Source: Prevotella herbatica
GTDB lineage: Bacteria; Bacteroidota; Bacteroidia; Bacteroidales; Bacteroidaceae
Assembly (NCBI RefSeq): GCF_017347605.1
Contig: NZ_AP024484.1
Coordinates: forward strand, 2,742,501-2,806,500
DNA: 64,000 nt
Reading direction: 5' to 3'
Part shown: positions 8,033 to 17,238 of the stretch, in pieces
Layout of the letters: each line of letters begins with the position of its first letter
How positions within the stretch are numbered: the first letter of the stretch is position 1
The notes under the pieces: generated by a model
Told to the model about the DNA's origin: nothing
The model's database searches: none
The model's input: the letters and a program-made list of their open reading frames with translations, nothing else
Made by a program: the position numbers and the translations under genes

Positions 8033-9502
8033 TTATTTAATCTTCATCAGCTCGGTCAGGGCTTTGTCTGCCTGTACAACTCCAGCAGCCTTTGCCATCT
8101 TCAGGTAAACCTCTGCCTTATCACGATTGCCCTCGCTAAGATAAAGGAGTCCCATATTGCAGTAGGCTCTTGGATCAGTCTCCCAGCGCTTAAGATACTT
8201 ATGCGCAAGGGTTACGTCGTTACGTGTCAGAGCTACACCGGCTGCATTGATATTAGCCTCTGGATTATCAGGGAAAAGACGGGCTGTCAGATCCAAGATG
8301 TCGTTGTATTCGCGTGAGCCCTTCTTATAGAATCCAGCTGTGGCATAGAGCTCACCCAGCGTCATTGTTGCAGGGTTTGAACCAAGGTGCTGCATAGCAG
8401 AGTTGCTGTCGAAACCATCATGACGGAATGTCAGCGTATATTTGATGCGATAGACCTTTGGAAAGATAAAGCGGTTCATATAAGCATACGGCATACCCAG
8501 TCCAAGATTCTCAATTTCACGTTCACGACCGTTGACGACGTCGATATTCTTAATGATGTCAACAACAGCATCACGAAGATTCATGCCGCTACCTGCTACA
8601 AGAGAAGAGATGCTGTCCCAGTCCTCAGCAAGCCAGCTTACGTTAAGGTCATTGCGATTGGTGAGCTTCTGCTTCATGAGATACTTCTTCAAATCAAGAG
8701 AGCGCTCCATTGCCTCACTCTCGTTGCGACGGTAGTTGCCGATTGGAGCACCGAAACCATTGATACGAAGACCAACAAGGCTTGTTCCGTAACGCTGCAA
8801 TTCACTTTTCACGTCAGTAGCGATGGTGTTGAACACAGTGTGGTTGAATCTGCTTCCACTAAGTTTGGCAAGAGACTTGTTACCGAATATCTGAATCTCA
8901 CCGCTGCGGTGGAACTTATCGATATCGGAACCCTGAGGCTGAAGGAACTGTACATAGTCCATCAGATTATAATAGTGAACATTAGGATCGGGATTGTCGT
9001 TACTCATGTCGTGAAGATAGATGTTCTTCAACACAAGGTCCTCGTAGACATGACCTTTCCTGCCCTGGCAGTTAAGTTCCTCACTCTCCACATACATGCG
9101 GCAGTCCTGCATCCAGTCCTTATAGGGAACTGTTGTGTCATAAACAAAATAGCGCTTAGCGGCATGACTGTCCTTGACAACGATAGGGATATTGCGGCGA
9201 ACCTCAGAAAGGACCTCAGTACGGTGGGCATCGCGCTCACGCTCACGACCATTGATGACCACTGAGGATAGCACAGAGACGGCACTGTCTGTCTTAAGAA
9301 CGGGGGTGAATGTCAGCGACTCACAGCTTCCCACAACGCTACTGTCGTAGCTTACCTTCATGCGCACACGGAGAAGGTCGCCCTGACGGGTAAAGTTCTC
9401 TGAGTTGACGTAGATCTGACCGCCGTAGACAGTCTGGGCGGATGCTGCGGATACCGTTCCGCTAAAGGCAAGAAGAAAGAATGCAGATTGTAATAGTTTC
9501 AT
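8033..9502 (-). CDS. DUF3868-type pilus-locus outer membrane protein with OmpA-like and TPR parts
   Basis: 489 residues with a cleavable signal peptide (to ASAQ, residue 23). The N-terminal half matches the DUF3868 family found in Bacteroidota type V pilus loci. A degenerate OmpA-like motif follows at about 244-276 (RINGFGAPIGNYRRNESEAM, compare GYASPEGS..N..LA). The last 90 residues resemble TPR repeats (AHKYLKRWETDPRAYCNMGL, then GNRDKAEVYLKMAK). Likely a periplasmic/outer-membrane assembly factor anchored to peptidoglycan. The protein is almost identical in all three operons, unlike the pilins, suggesting a shared, conserved assembly role. Confidence 0.75.
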   Translation of the reverse strand: MKLLQSAFFLLAFSGTVSAASAQTVYGGQIYVNSENFTRQGDLLRVRMKVSYDSSVVGSCESLTFTPVLKTDSAVSVLSSVVINGRERERDAHRTEVLSEVRRNIPIVVKDSHAAKRYFVYDTTVPYKDWMQDCRMYVESEELNCQGRKGHVYEDLVLKNIYLHDMSNDNPDPNVHYYNLMDYVQFLQPQGSDIDKFHRSGEIQIFGNKSLAKLSGSRFNHTVFNTIATDVKSELQRYGTSLVGLRINGFGAPIGNYRRNESEAMERSLDLKKYLMKQKLTNRNDLNVSWLAEDWDSISSLVAGSGMNLRDAVVDIIKNIDVVNGREREIENLGLGMPYAYMNRFIFPKVYRIKYTLTFRHDGFDSNSAMQHLGSNPATMTLGELYATAGFYKKGSREYNDILDLTARLFPDNPEANINAAGVALTRNDVTLAHKYLKRWETDPRAYCNMGLLYLSEGNRDKAEVYLKMAKAAGVVQADKALTELMKIK

Positions 9503-9529
9503 TTCTCTATAAATATTATTTCATTGTTA

Positions 9530-10129
9530 TTATCTTATTATATACACCAGTGATACCGAAAGGGAGACTGGACCGACATAGTCGTGACTCTTCGTATATT
9601 CGAGGTAGCCGTAGCGTCCCTCACGGTAATGGCGATAGCGCAAGTGCAGGTAGCCAGCAGACAAGGAAGTATCTATGCCCCAGTGAGGAGAGAGGATCCT
9701 ATGCCAGCCGAAAGTGAGTCCGGCACCGTTGAAGTTACCTTCTGCACGGTGATGGGAAAGATGAAAAAAGGGAAGACGGCTTAAGTTAAAGCCTCCGTGA
9801 ATGCCGAAGACTCCGATATAGGGACCATTGAAGGATTTGCGGAACCAATGACGGGCTTCATACTGAACTGACCAGTTCTTCCATTTACGGTTATCATTAT
9901 ATGATATTGGACAGTAGGTTGAGGAAACATTCAAGGTAAGGGTACTATCAAGGCGAACCTCGGTACCAAGGGAAGGAATACATAATGCATCATAGAGCAG
10001 ATTGGATTTCAGCGCGACATACTGCGCATGAAGGCGCAATGATGACAGGGATACCAATAAAAGTAGAAATGACTTTAATATAATATCACTCATCCTACGT
10101 TTCGTACTATGAAATTTTAATTTACTCAT
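9530..10129 (-). CDS. DUF3575 outer-membrane beta-barrel protein
   Basis: 199 residues with an N-terminal signal segment ending near LRLHAQ, then an alternating beta-strand protein ending in an aromatic/hydrophobic strand (VSLVYIIR). This is the DUF3575 family, a small outer-membrane barrel regularly encoded as the first gene of Bacteroidota fimbrial operons next to DUF3868. It starts 28 bp downstream of the invertible segment and is the first gene such a promoter would drive. It is nearly identical to the copies at 40806 and 60187 from ALKSNL onward, while the N-terminal membrane segment of the third copy is unrelated. Confidence 0.8.
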   Translation of the reverse strand: MSKLKFHSTKRRMSDIILKSFLLLLVSLSSLRLHAQYVALKSNLLYDALCIPSLGTEVRLDSTLTLNVSSTYCPISYNDNRKWKNWSVQYEARHWFRKSFNGPYIGVFGIHGGFNLSRLPFFHLSHHRAEGNFNGAGLTFGWHRILSPHWGIDTSLSAGYLHLRYRHYREGRYGYLEYTKSHDYVGPVSLSVSLVYIIR

Positions 10130-10157
10130 CCAATTTATCTATTCTATAATTACACGT

Positions 10158-10440
10158 TCCGTTACTTTGTAAGTAACAGAAAGGACTATAGGATATCATA
10201 GGATAAAAATAGACAAAAGGGGGACTGACCAGCGGATAAGGGCTTCCGTTGGATAACAATATATACGTTGAATTGTATTTAAAATGTGTTTAGATCAAAC
10301 GCATTCAGACTATTTCAGTTCTGCTTATTATGTTTTTTATCGGTTTTTGGTTAATTAAAGTGAATTTATATATAACTTAATAAATTAATGACTACATTTG
10401 CCCAACAATTAGTTGTATCTGTTACTTACAAAGTAACGGA
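10158..10440 (-). promoter_or_regulatory. Invertible promoter segment, first pilus operon
   Basis: A 23-bp perfect inverted repeat bounds 237 bp between the recombinase gene and the DUF3575 gene (10158-10180 and 10418-10440). Its core is GTTACTT-TGT-AAGTAAC, itself a palindrome, as expected of a tyrosine-recombinase site. Inside, a TACATTTG -7 box (10393-10400, plus strand) points toward the recombinase 3' end, away from the pilus genes. Inversion would place it facing DUF3575 with a short leader. As sequenced it is therefore probably OFF. No convincing -33 TTTG is seen. Confidence 0.7.
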
Positions 10441-10501
10441 TATTTTTTATTCTTTATTTCGATGTTAATTAACACCGTTTTTAAAGAAAAGATAGTTCTA
10501 A

Positions 10502-11380
10502 TCATCTTACATTCAGACATTTACAGACCTTACTATTTGCCTTACCTATTTCGGCTGCATCAAAACCTTTGAGATATATCTGTGTGGTTCTGATGTCGGA
10601 ATGGCCAAGAGCAGAACTGATCACCTCCACTGGCACATGATGACGGAGGGCATTCGTAGCCCAAGAATGGCGGAAGGTGTAGGAAGAAATGCTTATTTTT
10701 AAGCCGAAGGCATTTGCCAAGCGCTTAAGACCAGCATTGAAATTGCGAAGCAATGACTGATAGCGTTTGTAGCCACTCTCTGTGCTGAGGTCTAAATCTG
10801 ATATAGGAAGAAGCTTGATGAGGTTGCAAACATTCCTGTTAACAGGAATATTCACACTGCTCCCTGTCTTCTGGCGGTTGTATTTCAGGACACCGTCCAT
10901 AACCGAATGAATGCCAAGATGCTGCAGGTCGACAAACGGCATTCCACAAAGTCGGTACATGGCTGCAGCCATTAACTGCACCCGTTTCAAAGCTAGGCTT
11001 TTCACCTCACCAGTCAAGATCTCCTTCAAATTAGATTCGTCGAGTGCCTTCTTGTGGTTTCTGTCTATGCCCGTGAACACATCATGAAACAGGTTGAACA
11101 CAAATCGGGCAAGACCCGCCATCACCGCCTTGTTGTAGATGGCACGGAGCATGCGCATATAGGTAGAAATGGTGTTGAAGGAATGGGAAGTACGAATCAA
11201 GTATTTCTCATAGAGTTTCAGGGCTTGGGTAGTGATGTCCCCGAAGCGGATGGTGTCACGTCCGAGATACTCACTGAAAGAGTGAGCGGCACAACCATAA
11301 AGGTGGGCAGTAGAAAAGCTCCCACAACTTTTTTGTTTGTTAATACATGTCTGTGTAAAAGAAGAGAATGTTACTTTCAT
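10502..11380 (-). CDS. Tyrosine recombinase next to invertible promoter
   Basis: A 292-residue site-specific recombinase: N-terminal SAM-like core-binding part (SFNTISTYMRMLRAIYNKAV) and C-terminal catalytic part. Visible catalytic residues are Lys171 (NRQKTG), Arg237 in the YTFRHSW motif, His260 (LGHSDI) and nucleophile Tyr269 (TTQIYLKGF). At the position where relatives read RGM(P/S)FVD, this protein has C145-G-M-P-F-V-D, so the first catalytic Arg is replaced or shifted (Arg143 is two residues earlier). It is the obvious candidate to invert the adjacent segment, in the way Tsr-type invertases do in Bacteroides. Near-identical to the copy at 39545-40423. Confidence 0.85.
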   Translation of the reverse strand: MKVTFSSFTQTCINKQKSCGSFSTAHLYGCAAHSFSEYLGRDTIRFGDITTQALKLYEKYLIRTSHSFNTISTYMRMLRAIYNKAVMAGLARFVFNLFHDVFTGIDRNHKKALDESNLKEILTGEVKSLALKRVQLMAAAMYRLCGMPFVDLQHLGIHSVMDGVLKYNRQKTGSSVNIPVNRNVCNLIKLLPISDLDLSTESGYKRYQSLLRNFNAGLKRLANAFGLKISISSYTFRHSWATNALRHHVPVEVISSALGHSDIRTTQIYLKGFDAAEIGKANSKVCKCLNVR

Positions 11381-11479
11381 AAAAATAATAATAAATTAAA
11401 AAGTGAATTACAAAAATACAAATCAATAACCAATAAAAAGAAAGCACAAACTCATTTACAATTAAATAACACACGAATC

Positions 11480-11770
11480 ATTATTATTTAAGTACAGATT
11501 ATATTATGTTGTTCAAAATAACAGACAAAGGTTGTTTCCCACAGATTTCCTTTTCTGTATATATTTGCAGTATCTGCTAAAGCAGATGTATATTCCCACA
11601 GATCTCTTTCTTTGCATGTACAAACGGCATTGTCTCATGCAGATTCACGCAGATAATGCAGAGAAAGAAAGTGTTGACACTGCGGGAGTATATGTAGTTT
11701 GTATTTTATTAGCGAATTTGGCCGAGAACGCTAGTAAGTTAAGGCTCGTTTCCATTTCTTATAATACTTG
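11480..11770. repeat. CGCAGA-type dispersed repeats upstream of recombinase
   Basis: Contains TATCTGCTAAAGCAGAT, CAGATTCACGCAGATAATGCAG and a copy of the leader sequence also found before the other two recombinase genes. A 79-codon open frame here consists of repeat sequence and is not supported as a gene. The region marks the inner border of the left arm of the inverted duplication. Confidence 0.6.
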
Positions 11771-11846
11771 ATTCTGCTATGGCAAATACCATAATTAATG
11801 AGCATCACGATATTAAAAGAAGCGCTGTCTTTGGACAGCATTAAAA

Positions 11847-11884
11847 CAAAAAAAGTCAGACAGGTATAATTACTCTGTCTGACT
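11847..11884 (-). terminator. Rho-independent terminator after the MarR gene
   Basis: On the minus strand AGTCAGACAG ... CTGTCTGACT pair with an 11-nt loop, followed by seven U. It ends the efflux operon that finishes with the marR-type gene. A second, smaller hairpin (GCTGTC-TTTG-GACAGC) follows at 11823-11838. Confidence 0.85.
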
Positions 11885-11908
11885 CTCTTTATTTGTATGA
11901 TTTATCTT

Positions 11909-12265
11909 CTATTCTTTATTTAAAATATCCTTGAGCAAATCAGGTAACTGAATATTCTCACAATTAATTACTGATAGAGCCTTTTTGCCCTTAGGGGTCA
12001 ATGAGAAATACATTTGTCGCTTGTCTGTATTTCCAATAACACGTTTGATCATGTCTTTATTTTCTATAGACTTAATAACTTTGGATGTGTTAGAGGTTGT
12101 CAATCCAAGAGAGTCAGCAATTTCACCAGATGAAAGTTTCGAGGTTTTTGATAGACAACATAATAACATGCCTTCATTGAGACATAAGTTATATGTTTTC
12201 TCCATCTCAGCTTCAAACGCTGTTACGGCTCTATTTATTTCTCTTATTTTACATAATGTTTCCAT
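11909..12265 (-). CDS. MarR-family transcriptional regulator
   Basis: A 118-residue winged-helix regulator. Residues 40-95 read LSKTSKLSSGEIADSLGLTT..NTSKVIKSIENKDMIKRV, then KRQMYFSLTPKGKKAL, the recognition helix and wing of MarR proteins. It is the last gene of, or lies just beyond, the efflux cluster and is a natural candidate to repress it. Spacing to the DUF2892 gene upstream is 142 bp, so it may also have its own promoter. Candidate operators of the form TTCC-nnn-GGAA flank the promoter of the cluster at 19332-19394. Confidence 0.85.
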   Translation of the reverse strand: METLCKIREINRAVTAFEAEMEKTYNLCLNEGMLLCCLSKTSKLSSGEIADSLGLTTSNTSKVIKSIENKDMIKRVIGNTDKRQMYFSLTPKGKKALSVINCENIQLPDLLKDILNKE

Positions 12266-12407
12266 CTCGTTTTTCTATTTTGCGTGCAAAATTACATCTA
12301 TATGTTGAAAAAAAAGTATCTACATGAAATATTTTCCATTTTTTAACGCCCTGTATATGTAGAGATAACGCTTTGTTTATTGGCTATCTTTAAGGCTTTT
12401 TCGTGTA

Positions 12408-12590
12408 TTATTTTTTCTTCTTTAATATCAAATCTAAAGGGCAGAACTTCGTAAACGATGATTGCAATAAATTGATACCTACAAAAAGTGGAAGTAATAA
12501 CCAATATATAGATACTAGATACGCCAGGACTACACCAACGATAATCATACTCCCGGCTATTCTTCTGATAATATATTCTTTTTCCATCAT
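12408..12590 (-). CDS. DUF2892 (YgaP-type) membrane protein
   Basis: 60 residues with the hydrophobic hairpin of DUF2892 proteins: IIRRIAGSMIIVGVVLAYLV and YWLLLPLFVGINLLQSSFTKFCPLDLIL. The family is an inner-membrane domain also found attached to rhodaneses and often sits beside thioredoxin-like genes. The C-F-x-P-x-D-x-I-L pattern around the single Cys is typical. It is 9 bp from the PII-like gene, on the same transcript as the RND pump. A second, Cys-richer DUF2892 protein opens the same cluster (19012-19272). Confidence 0.8.
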   Translation of the reverse strand: MMEKEYIIRRIAGSMIIVGVVLAYLVSIYWLLLPLFVGINLLQSSFTKFCPLDLILKKKK

Positions 12591-12599
12591 GATTCTTTT

Positions 12600-12917
12600 T
12601 TATAATAATATTGAATTTTTCTCTACATCAATAACAAATGCGTGAGCAGGAAAGCTAAATCCTGAATCAAGATTGCATTGGTTAACTTTCTCTATGACAA
12701 GTGATGATTCCTCTTCTGTAGTAAAACAGAAAAACAGAATGGAATTGGTTTTTGCATTACCAGAATTCTCTCCGAACCAATTTAATAGTTGGGAGCTCTT
12801 GTTATTTTTGAATCCGGTTATATCTATGGTGCTAAACCTCTTCACGCCAGCTTGATCGAGTAGCTGTGCTACTCGGTCATGGCTTTCTTTGATACTTAAT
12901 ATGATTGTCAGTTTCAT
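12600..12917 (-). CDS. Small PII-like protein of the efflux cluster
   Basis: 105 residues of alternating beta/alpha sequence: MKLTIILSIKESHDRVAQLLDQAGVKRFSTIDITGF, then FFCFTTEEESSLVIEKVN and a final VIDVEKNSIL strand. Length and pattern (ferredoxin-like, beta-alpha-beta twice) fit PII-like proteins encoded beside RND pumps. No nucleotide-binding motif is visible. It follows the pump gene by only 7 bp, so the two are surely co-expressed. The family assignment is by fold pattern only. Confidence 0.55.
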   Translation of the reverse strand: MKLTIILSIKESHDRVAQLLDQAGVKRFSTIDITGFKNNKSSQLLNWFGENSGNAKTNSILFFCFTTEEESSLVIEKVNQCNLDSGFSFPAHAFVIDVEKNSILL

Positions 12918-12924
12918 AATTCTG

Positions 12925-15900
12925 TTACTTTACTTTGTTTTTTAGCATTTTAAAGTATAATAGTGGAACTACAATTAAAGTGAGCACTGTAGATGTGATA
13001 GTTCCTCCGATGAGAGATATTGCTAATCCTTGGAAAATAGGATCGAAGAGAATTACAATTGCACCTATCACAACACCACCAGCTGTGAGTAGGATAGGGG
13101 TGGTTCTTACTGCTCCTGCTTCTACAATCGCCTGTTTAAGTGGAATACCTTCTTTTAATCGCAGGTCGATGAAGTCAATTAGCAGTATAGAGTTACGCAC
13201 CATGATACCCGCCAGCGCAATAAAGCCGATCATGGACGGGGCGCTGAAATATGCTCCCATGACCCAGTGTCCCAAGATAATACCAATGAGAGATAGCGGT
13301 ATAGCCGATAACTGTACTAGAGGCGTTATGAAGTTTTGGAACCATGCCACAATCAGTACATAGATGATAATTAATACGAATAGGAATGCAACTCCTAAAT
13401 CGCGGAATACGTCGTAGGTAATCTGCCATTCTCCATCCCATTTCAGCGTGAAGTTATCTTCTTTGCTTGGCTGTTTGTTGTACTCTTCGTTTAGCTTATA
13501 ACCTTCTGGTAATTTTACTTTTGATAGATTTTTTGATACATCAGACATTGCATATATTGGACTTTCCAAGTTTCCAGCCACATCAGTAGTGACATAGACT
13601 ACTCGTTTCTGATCTTTGCGGTTAATGCTTTTATCTTTTGTTTCTTCTGTTACTTTTACTAAATCTCCAATAGGTATAGCCATGCCTTGCTTGTTTACAA
13701 CTTTCATGCTGAGGACATCTTCTATACTAGACTTATCTTTTTCTGGCATCTGTAATACGATACCGATTTGGTCTACACTAGATGGACGATGCAATATACC
13801 TATCTGCATGCCAGATAGAGCAGCATTGACGTTTTGTAGCACTTGTGCCTCTGGTATTCCCAGTTTCATAGCTTTGTCTTTATCCACTACGAATTTATAC
13901 TCAGTCTGATTATCTTCTACTGTCCAGTCTACGTCTACAACATTGTTTGTTTTTGACAAGATGTCTTTAACCTGACTGGCAACATTGATTTGCTTCTCAT
14001 AATCAGGACCATAAATCTCGGCAACGATTGTTGACATAACAGGAGGACCAGGTGGCACTTCTACGACTTTCACATTTGCGTTATATCTTTTACCGATAGC
14101 CTGCAAGCCTGCACGCATTGATTTTGCGATGTCGTGACTTTGCTCGCTACGTTTTCCCTTGTCAATCAAGTTGACCTGGATGTCAGCTACATTATCGCCT
14201 GAACGCAAATCGTAATGACGTATCAGACCATTAAAGCTTATTGGTGCTGATGTGCCTACATAGGTTTGATAGTTGGTCACCTTGTCGTTTTTGCTTACAT
14301 ATAGTCCAAGTTCTTTGGCTACGGCAGATGTACGTTCCAATGTTGTGCCTTCAGGCATGTCAACAACAATCTGGAATTCATTCTTGTTATCAAATGGCAG
14401 CATCTTTACTGGTACTGATTTGGTAAAGAACAATAAGAATGTTGCTAGCAGAATAACTGTTAATGACACCATAAAAGTCCATCTTCTTTTTCTGCTTTCA
14501 AGAAATGGTGTTGTTATTTTAGCATATACTTTATATATAAATGTGTCATGCAGTTCGGTAGATGACTTCTCTTCTGCCGCACCGTTGCTCTTTTTCTCTT
14601 TAAATCTTAAGAAGTGATATCCAAAGTATGGTGTTAACGTTAATGCAATCAATAGAGAGAATGTCATCGCAATAGCTGCACCGATAGGCATAGGACTCAT
14701 GTATGGTCCCATCATTCCAGATACGAATGCCATTGGCAATACAGCAGCGATAACCGTTAATGTAGCAAGAATAGTAGGGTTGCCGACTTCGTTGATAGCA
14801 AAGAGTGCTGCTTGAAGTGGTGGCAGATTTTTCATCTTAAAATGCCTGTGCATGTTCTCGGCAATAACAATAGAGTCGTCTACCACAATACCCGTGACAA
14901 AGACGAGAGCGAAAAGCGTAATTCTGTTCAGTGTATATCCCAGGAAGTAGTAGGCAAACAGCGTCAGTGCAAATGTGATTGGGACAGACAAGAATACGAC
15001 TAGTCCTCCGCGCCATCCCATTGCGAGCATGACAAACAAGGTAACAGCTATAATAGCAATAACCAAGTGCATTAACAGTTCAGATACTTTGTGAGATGCT
15101 GTTTCGCCATAGTTACGCGTTACATCTACGTGGATGTCATTGGTGATGACATTCTCTTTTAACTGGTTTACCTTATCCGTAACAGTTTCAGCCAGTTTCA
15201 TTGCATCCGATCCTTTTTTCTTAGCGATAGATATCGTTATGGCAGAATAATCATCTGGCATATTGGCTTTCTCTTTTGCCTCAGCTGCTCCATAACTAAA
15301 TGAAACATACTGCTTAGGAGTTTCGGGGCCGTCTTCAACGTTTGCAATTTGATAAAGATATACAGGTTGATTATCATTGGTTCCGACAATCATATTTTTA
15401 ACTTCATCCTTATTAGCAAAGAAGTTTCCTGTTTGAACAGAGTAGGTCTTATCTCCGGTAACGATATTACCGCTTTCCATCTGGACATTGTTTGCCTGAA
15501 GAGACTGCGAGATAGTGCCGAAGTCTACATGACTTTCAGCCATCTTATCTTTGTCAAGTATCACTCTTACCTGACGGCTTTGTCCACCAATAACTTTTAC
15601 TTGTGCAACATCCGGAATCTTTTTGACTTCGTTGGCCACAACCTCAGATACCTGTCTCAGTTCATAGCCACTCATCTTATTGCTCCATAGCGTGAAAGCC
15701 AAAGCTGGGACATCATCTATAGAACGTGATTTGACGAGAGGCATCGTTGTACCTTGTGGCATGTGGTCCATGTTTTTCATGATCTCGTTGTACAACTTTA
15801 CCAGAGACCGTTCAGAGTCTTCGCCAACATAGAATTGTACGGTGAGCATGCCCATGCCGCTCATAGAAGTAGAATAAACATGTTCCACTCCCTTGATATT

Positions 15901-16131
15901 TGATACAATCTTCTCCATTGGTTGTATCACTCCAGATTCCACTTCTTTCGGTGTAGCGCCTGGATATCCGATCATAATGTCCGCAGTAGGAACTTCTATC
16001 TGAGGATCCTCTTCGCGCGGAATATAATATATACTGAATATGCCTAATAGCAAAAATGCAAAAACGAGCAATATACTTAGCTTGGATTTGATAAATGCAT
16101 TGGCTATTTTTCCTGAAATTCCATTTTCCAT
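12925..16131 (-). CDS. RND efflux pump inner-membrane permease
   Basis: 1068 residues, the usual length for AcrB/CzcA-type RND proton antiporters. It starts with the N-terminal membrane helix (SILLVFAFLLLGIFSIYYIP) and the IPREEDP and YPGATPKEVE motifs of the porter domain. GIVVDDSIVIAENMHRH at about residue 415 carries the paired Asp of the proton relay in TM4. A second set of helices covers about 890-1060 (GIILGHWVMGAYFSAPSMIG, MVRNSILLIDF). Together with the adaptor and TolC genes immediately upstream it forms a complete tripartite pump. Substrate cannot be told; the Asp pair and motif style are closer to the HAE1/multidrug type than to metal pumps. Confidence 0.92.
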   Translation of the reverse strand: MENGISGKIANAFIKSKLSILLVFAFLLLGIFSIYYIPREEDPQIEVPTADIMIGYPGATPKEVESGVIQPMEKIVSNIKGVEHVYSTSMSGMGMLTVQFYVGEDSERSLVKLYNEIMKNMDHMPQGTTMPLVKSRSIDDVPALAFTLWSNKMSGYELRQVSEVVANEVKKIPDVAQVKVIGGQSRQVRVILDKDKMAESHVDFGTISQSLQANNVQMESGNIVTGDKTYSVQTGNFFANKDEVKNMIVGTNDNQPVYLYQIANVEDGPETPKQYVSFSYGAAEAKEKANMPDDYSAITISIAKKKGSDAMKLAETVTDKVNQLKENVITNDIHVDVTRNYGETASHKVSELLMHLVIAIIAVTLFVMLAMGWRGGLVVFLSVPITFALTLFAYYFLGYTLNRITLFALVFVTGIVVDDSIVIAENMHRHFKMKNLPPLQAALFAINEVGNPTILATLTVIAAVLPMAFVSGMMGPYMSPMPIGAAIAMTFSLLIALTLTPYFGYHFLRFKEKKSNGAAEEKSSTELHDTFIYKVYAKITTPFLESRKRRWTFMVSLTVILLATFLLFFTKSVPVKMLPFDNKNEFQIVVDMPEGTTLERTSAVAKELGLYVSKNDKVTNYQTYVGTSAPISFNGLIRHYDLRSGDNVADIQVNLIDKGKRSEQSHDIAKSMRAGLQAIGKRYNANVKVVEVPPGPPVMSTIVAEIYGPDYEKQINVASQVKDILSKTNNVVDVDWTVEDNQTEYKFVVDKDKAMKLGIPEAQVLQNVNAALSGMQIGILHRPSSVDQIGIVLQMPEKDKSSIEDVLSMKVVNKQGMAIPIGDLVKVTEETKDKSINRKDQKRVVYVTTDVAGNLESPIYAMSDVSKNLSKVKLPEGYKLNEEYNKQPSKEDNFTLKWDGEWQITYDVFRDLGVAFLFVLIIIYVLIVAWFQNFITPLVQLSAIPLSLIGIILGHWVMGAYFSAPSMIGFIALAGIMVRNSILLIDFIDLRLKEGIPLKQAIVEAGAVRTTPILLTAGGVVIGAIVILFDPIFQGLAISLIGGTITSTVLTLIVVPLLYFKMLKNKVK

Positions 16132-16141
16132 AGCTCGTGTT

Positions 16142-17215
16142 TTAGTCTGTTATGATAATTTTCTGTCCATTGTATAGTTTCACATTAGCGCTCTCTATTA
16201 CTCGGTCGGTTTCACTAAGACCAGACAAAACGATTACTTGATCTCCTGTTTCCTTGCCGAGACGCACCCAATGCAAAATGGCTTTGTTGTCTTTATCAGC
16301 AACATAAACACCAGTGAGTTGATCTTTAGTTACGATAGATGATTTGTTGACAAGTATTTGTGACGTACCTCCATCTGCTTTCTTATTTTGAATATGGATT
16401 CCGGTATACATACCAGCACGTAATTTAGCTTTGTCTTTCTGCCCGATAGAGATTTTCATCCCATATTGTCCTCCTGTCATTGTTGCAGATGGACTTAGTT
16501 CGCTGACAATACCACTTATATTGATATTTAACGATTTGACATCAATCTTTACATGGTCGCCAACATGTATAGATGCTACATAGTTTTCAGGAACAGATGC
16601 AGTTACATTCATATCTCCGGACTGTTCTACTGATAGCAGTGGCATTCCTGGATTGGCAATAGTGCCTTCATCTACCATCTTCTGTGTAACGACTCCAGAG
16701 AAAGGTGCCCTTATATTGGTGTAAGCGAGCATTGACTTCACTTCAGTTAATCCCTGTCTTGCCATTTGCAGACGAGCTTTAGCTGAAGTGTTCTTGAGTG
16801 CTACGTTTTCCAGTTCTTTATCAGAAACACTCTTTTCTTCGTGCAGTGCTTGATATCTTTGGTAATCGCGCTGAGCATCTTTTGCGGCAGCGTTTGCCTC
16901 GACAATCATAGCCCTGACCTGAGCTTCTTTGGCTTTTATATCACTACTGTTTATGATTAAAAGAGTCTGACCTTTTTTAACCACGTCACCTTGCTTCACA
17001 TAAATCTTATCAATGTATCCCATTACCTTTGTGCTGATGACGGCAGTCTGTTTGGCAGATACCATACCACTGATAAAGATTTCTTCTCTGTTAGTACTTG
17101 TAGGGTAATAGGTACTTACTCGAACCGCACTCTCTTCTTTTTCTTTATTTGATTTAGATGAGCATGATGCAAGAATCGCAATTGCTGCTATGTATAAAAA
17201 TGTATGTACTTTCAT
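16142..17215 (-). CDS. RND efflux periplasmic adaptor (membrane fusion protein)
   Basis: 357 residues, a lipoprotein (lipobox LASC, Cys18). Residues 55-90 hold a biotinyl-lipoyl half-motif (VMGYIDKIYVKQGDVVKKGQ), followed by a helical hairpin (about 90-160: AKEAQVRAMIVEANAAAKDA...) and the second lipoyl half (YTNIRAPFSGVVTQKMVDEG). It bridges the RND permease (10 bp downstream) and the TolC channel. Order tolC, adaptor, permease on the minus strand with gaps of 23 and 10 bp indicates one operon. Confidence 0.92.
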   Translation of the reverse strand: MKVHTFLYIAAIAILASCSSKSNKEKEESAVRVSTYYPTSTNREEIFISGMVSAKQTAVISTKVMGYIDKIYVKQGDVVKKGQTLLIINSSDIKAKEAQVRAMIVEANAAAKDAQRDYQRYQALHEEKSVSDKELENVALKNTSAKARLQMARQGLTEVKSMLAYTNIRAPFSGVVTQKMVDEGTIANPGMPLLSVEQSGDMNVTASVPENYVASIHVGDHVKIDVKSLNINISGIVSELSPSATMTGGQYGMKISIGQKDKAKLRAGMYTGIHIQNKKADGGTSQILVNKSSIVTKDQLTGVYVADKDNKAILHWVRLGKETGDQVIVLSGLSETDRVIESANVKLYNGQKIIITD

Positions 17216-17238
17216 TGTTATAATTGATTTGATGTGAA

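Noticed and set aside
8387..9265. Long open frame of 292 codons antisense to the DUF3868 gene (also at 61051-61929)
   Set aside because: It follows from the codon bias of the conserved sense gene; the sense frame has signal peptide, family match and operon context, and the antisense frame is not kept at full length in the second copy.
11054..11491. Open frame antisense to the recombinase (also at 39527-39871)
   Set aside because: Shadow of the catalytic gene; different ends in the two copies.
11532..11771. 79-codon open frame on the plus strand
   Set aside because: Made of CGCAGA-type repeat sequence and not preserved at the equivalent place in the right arm.
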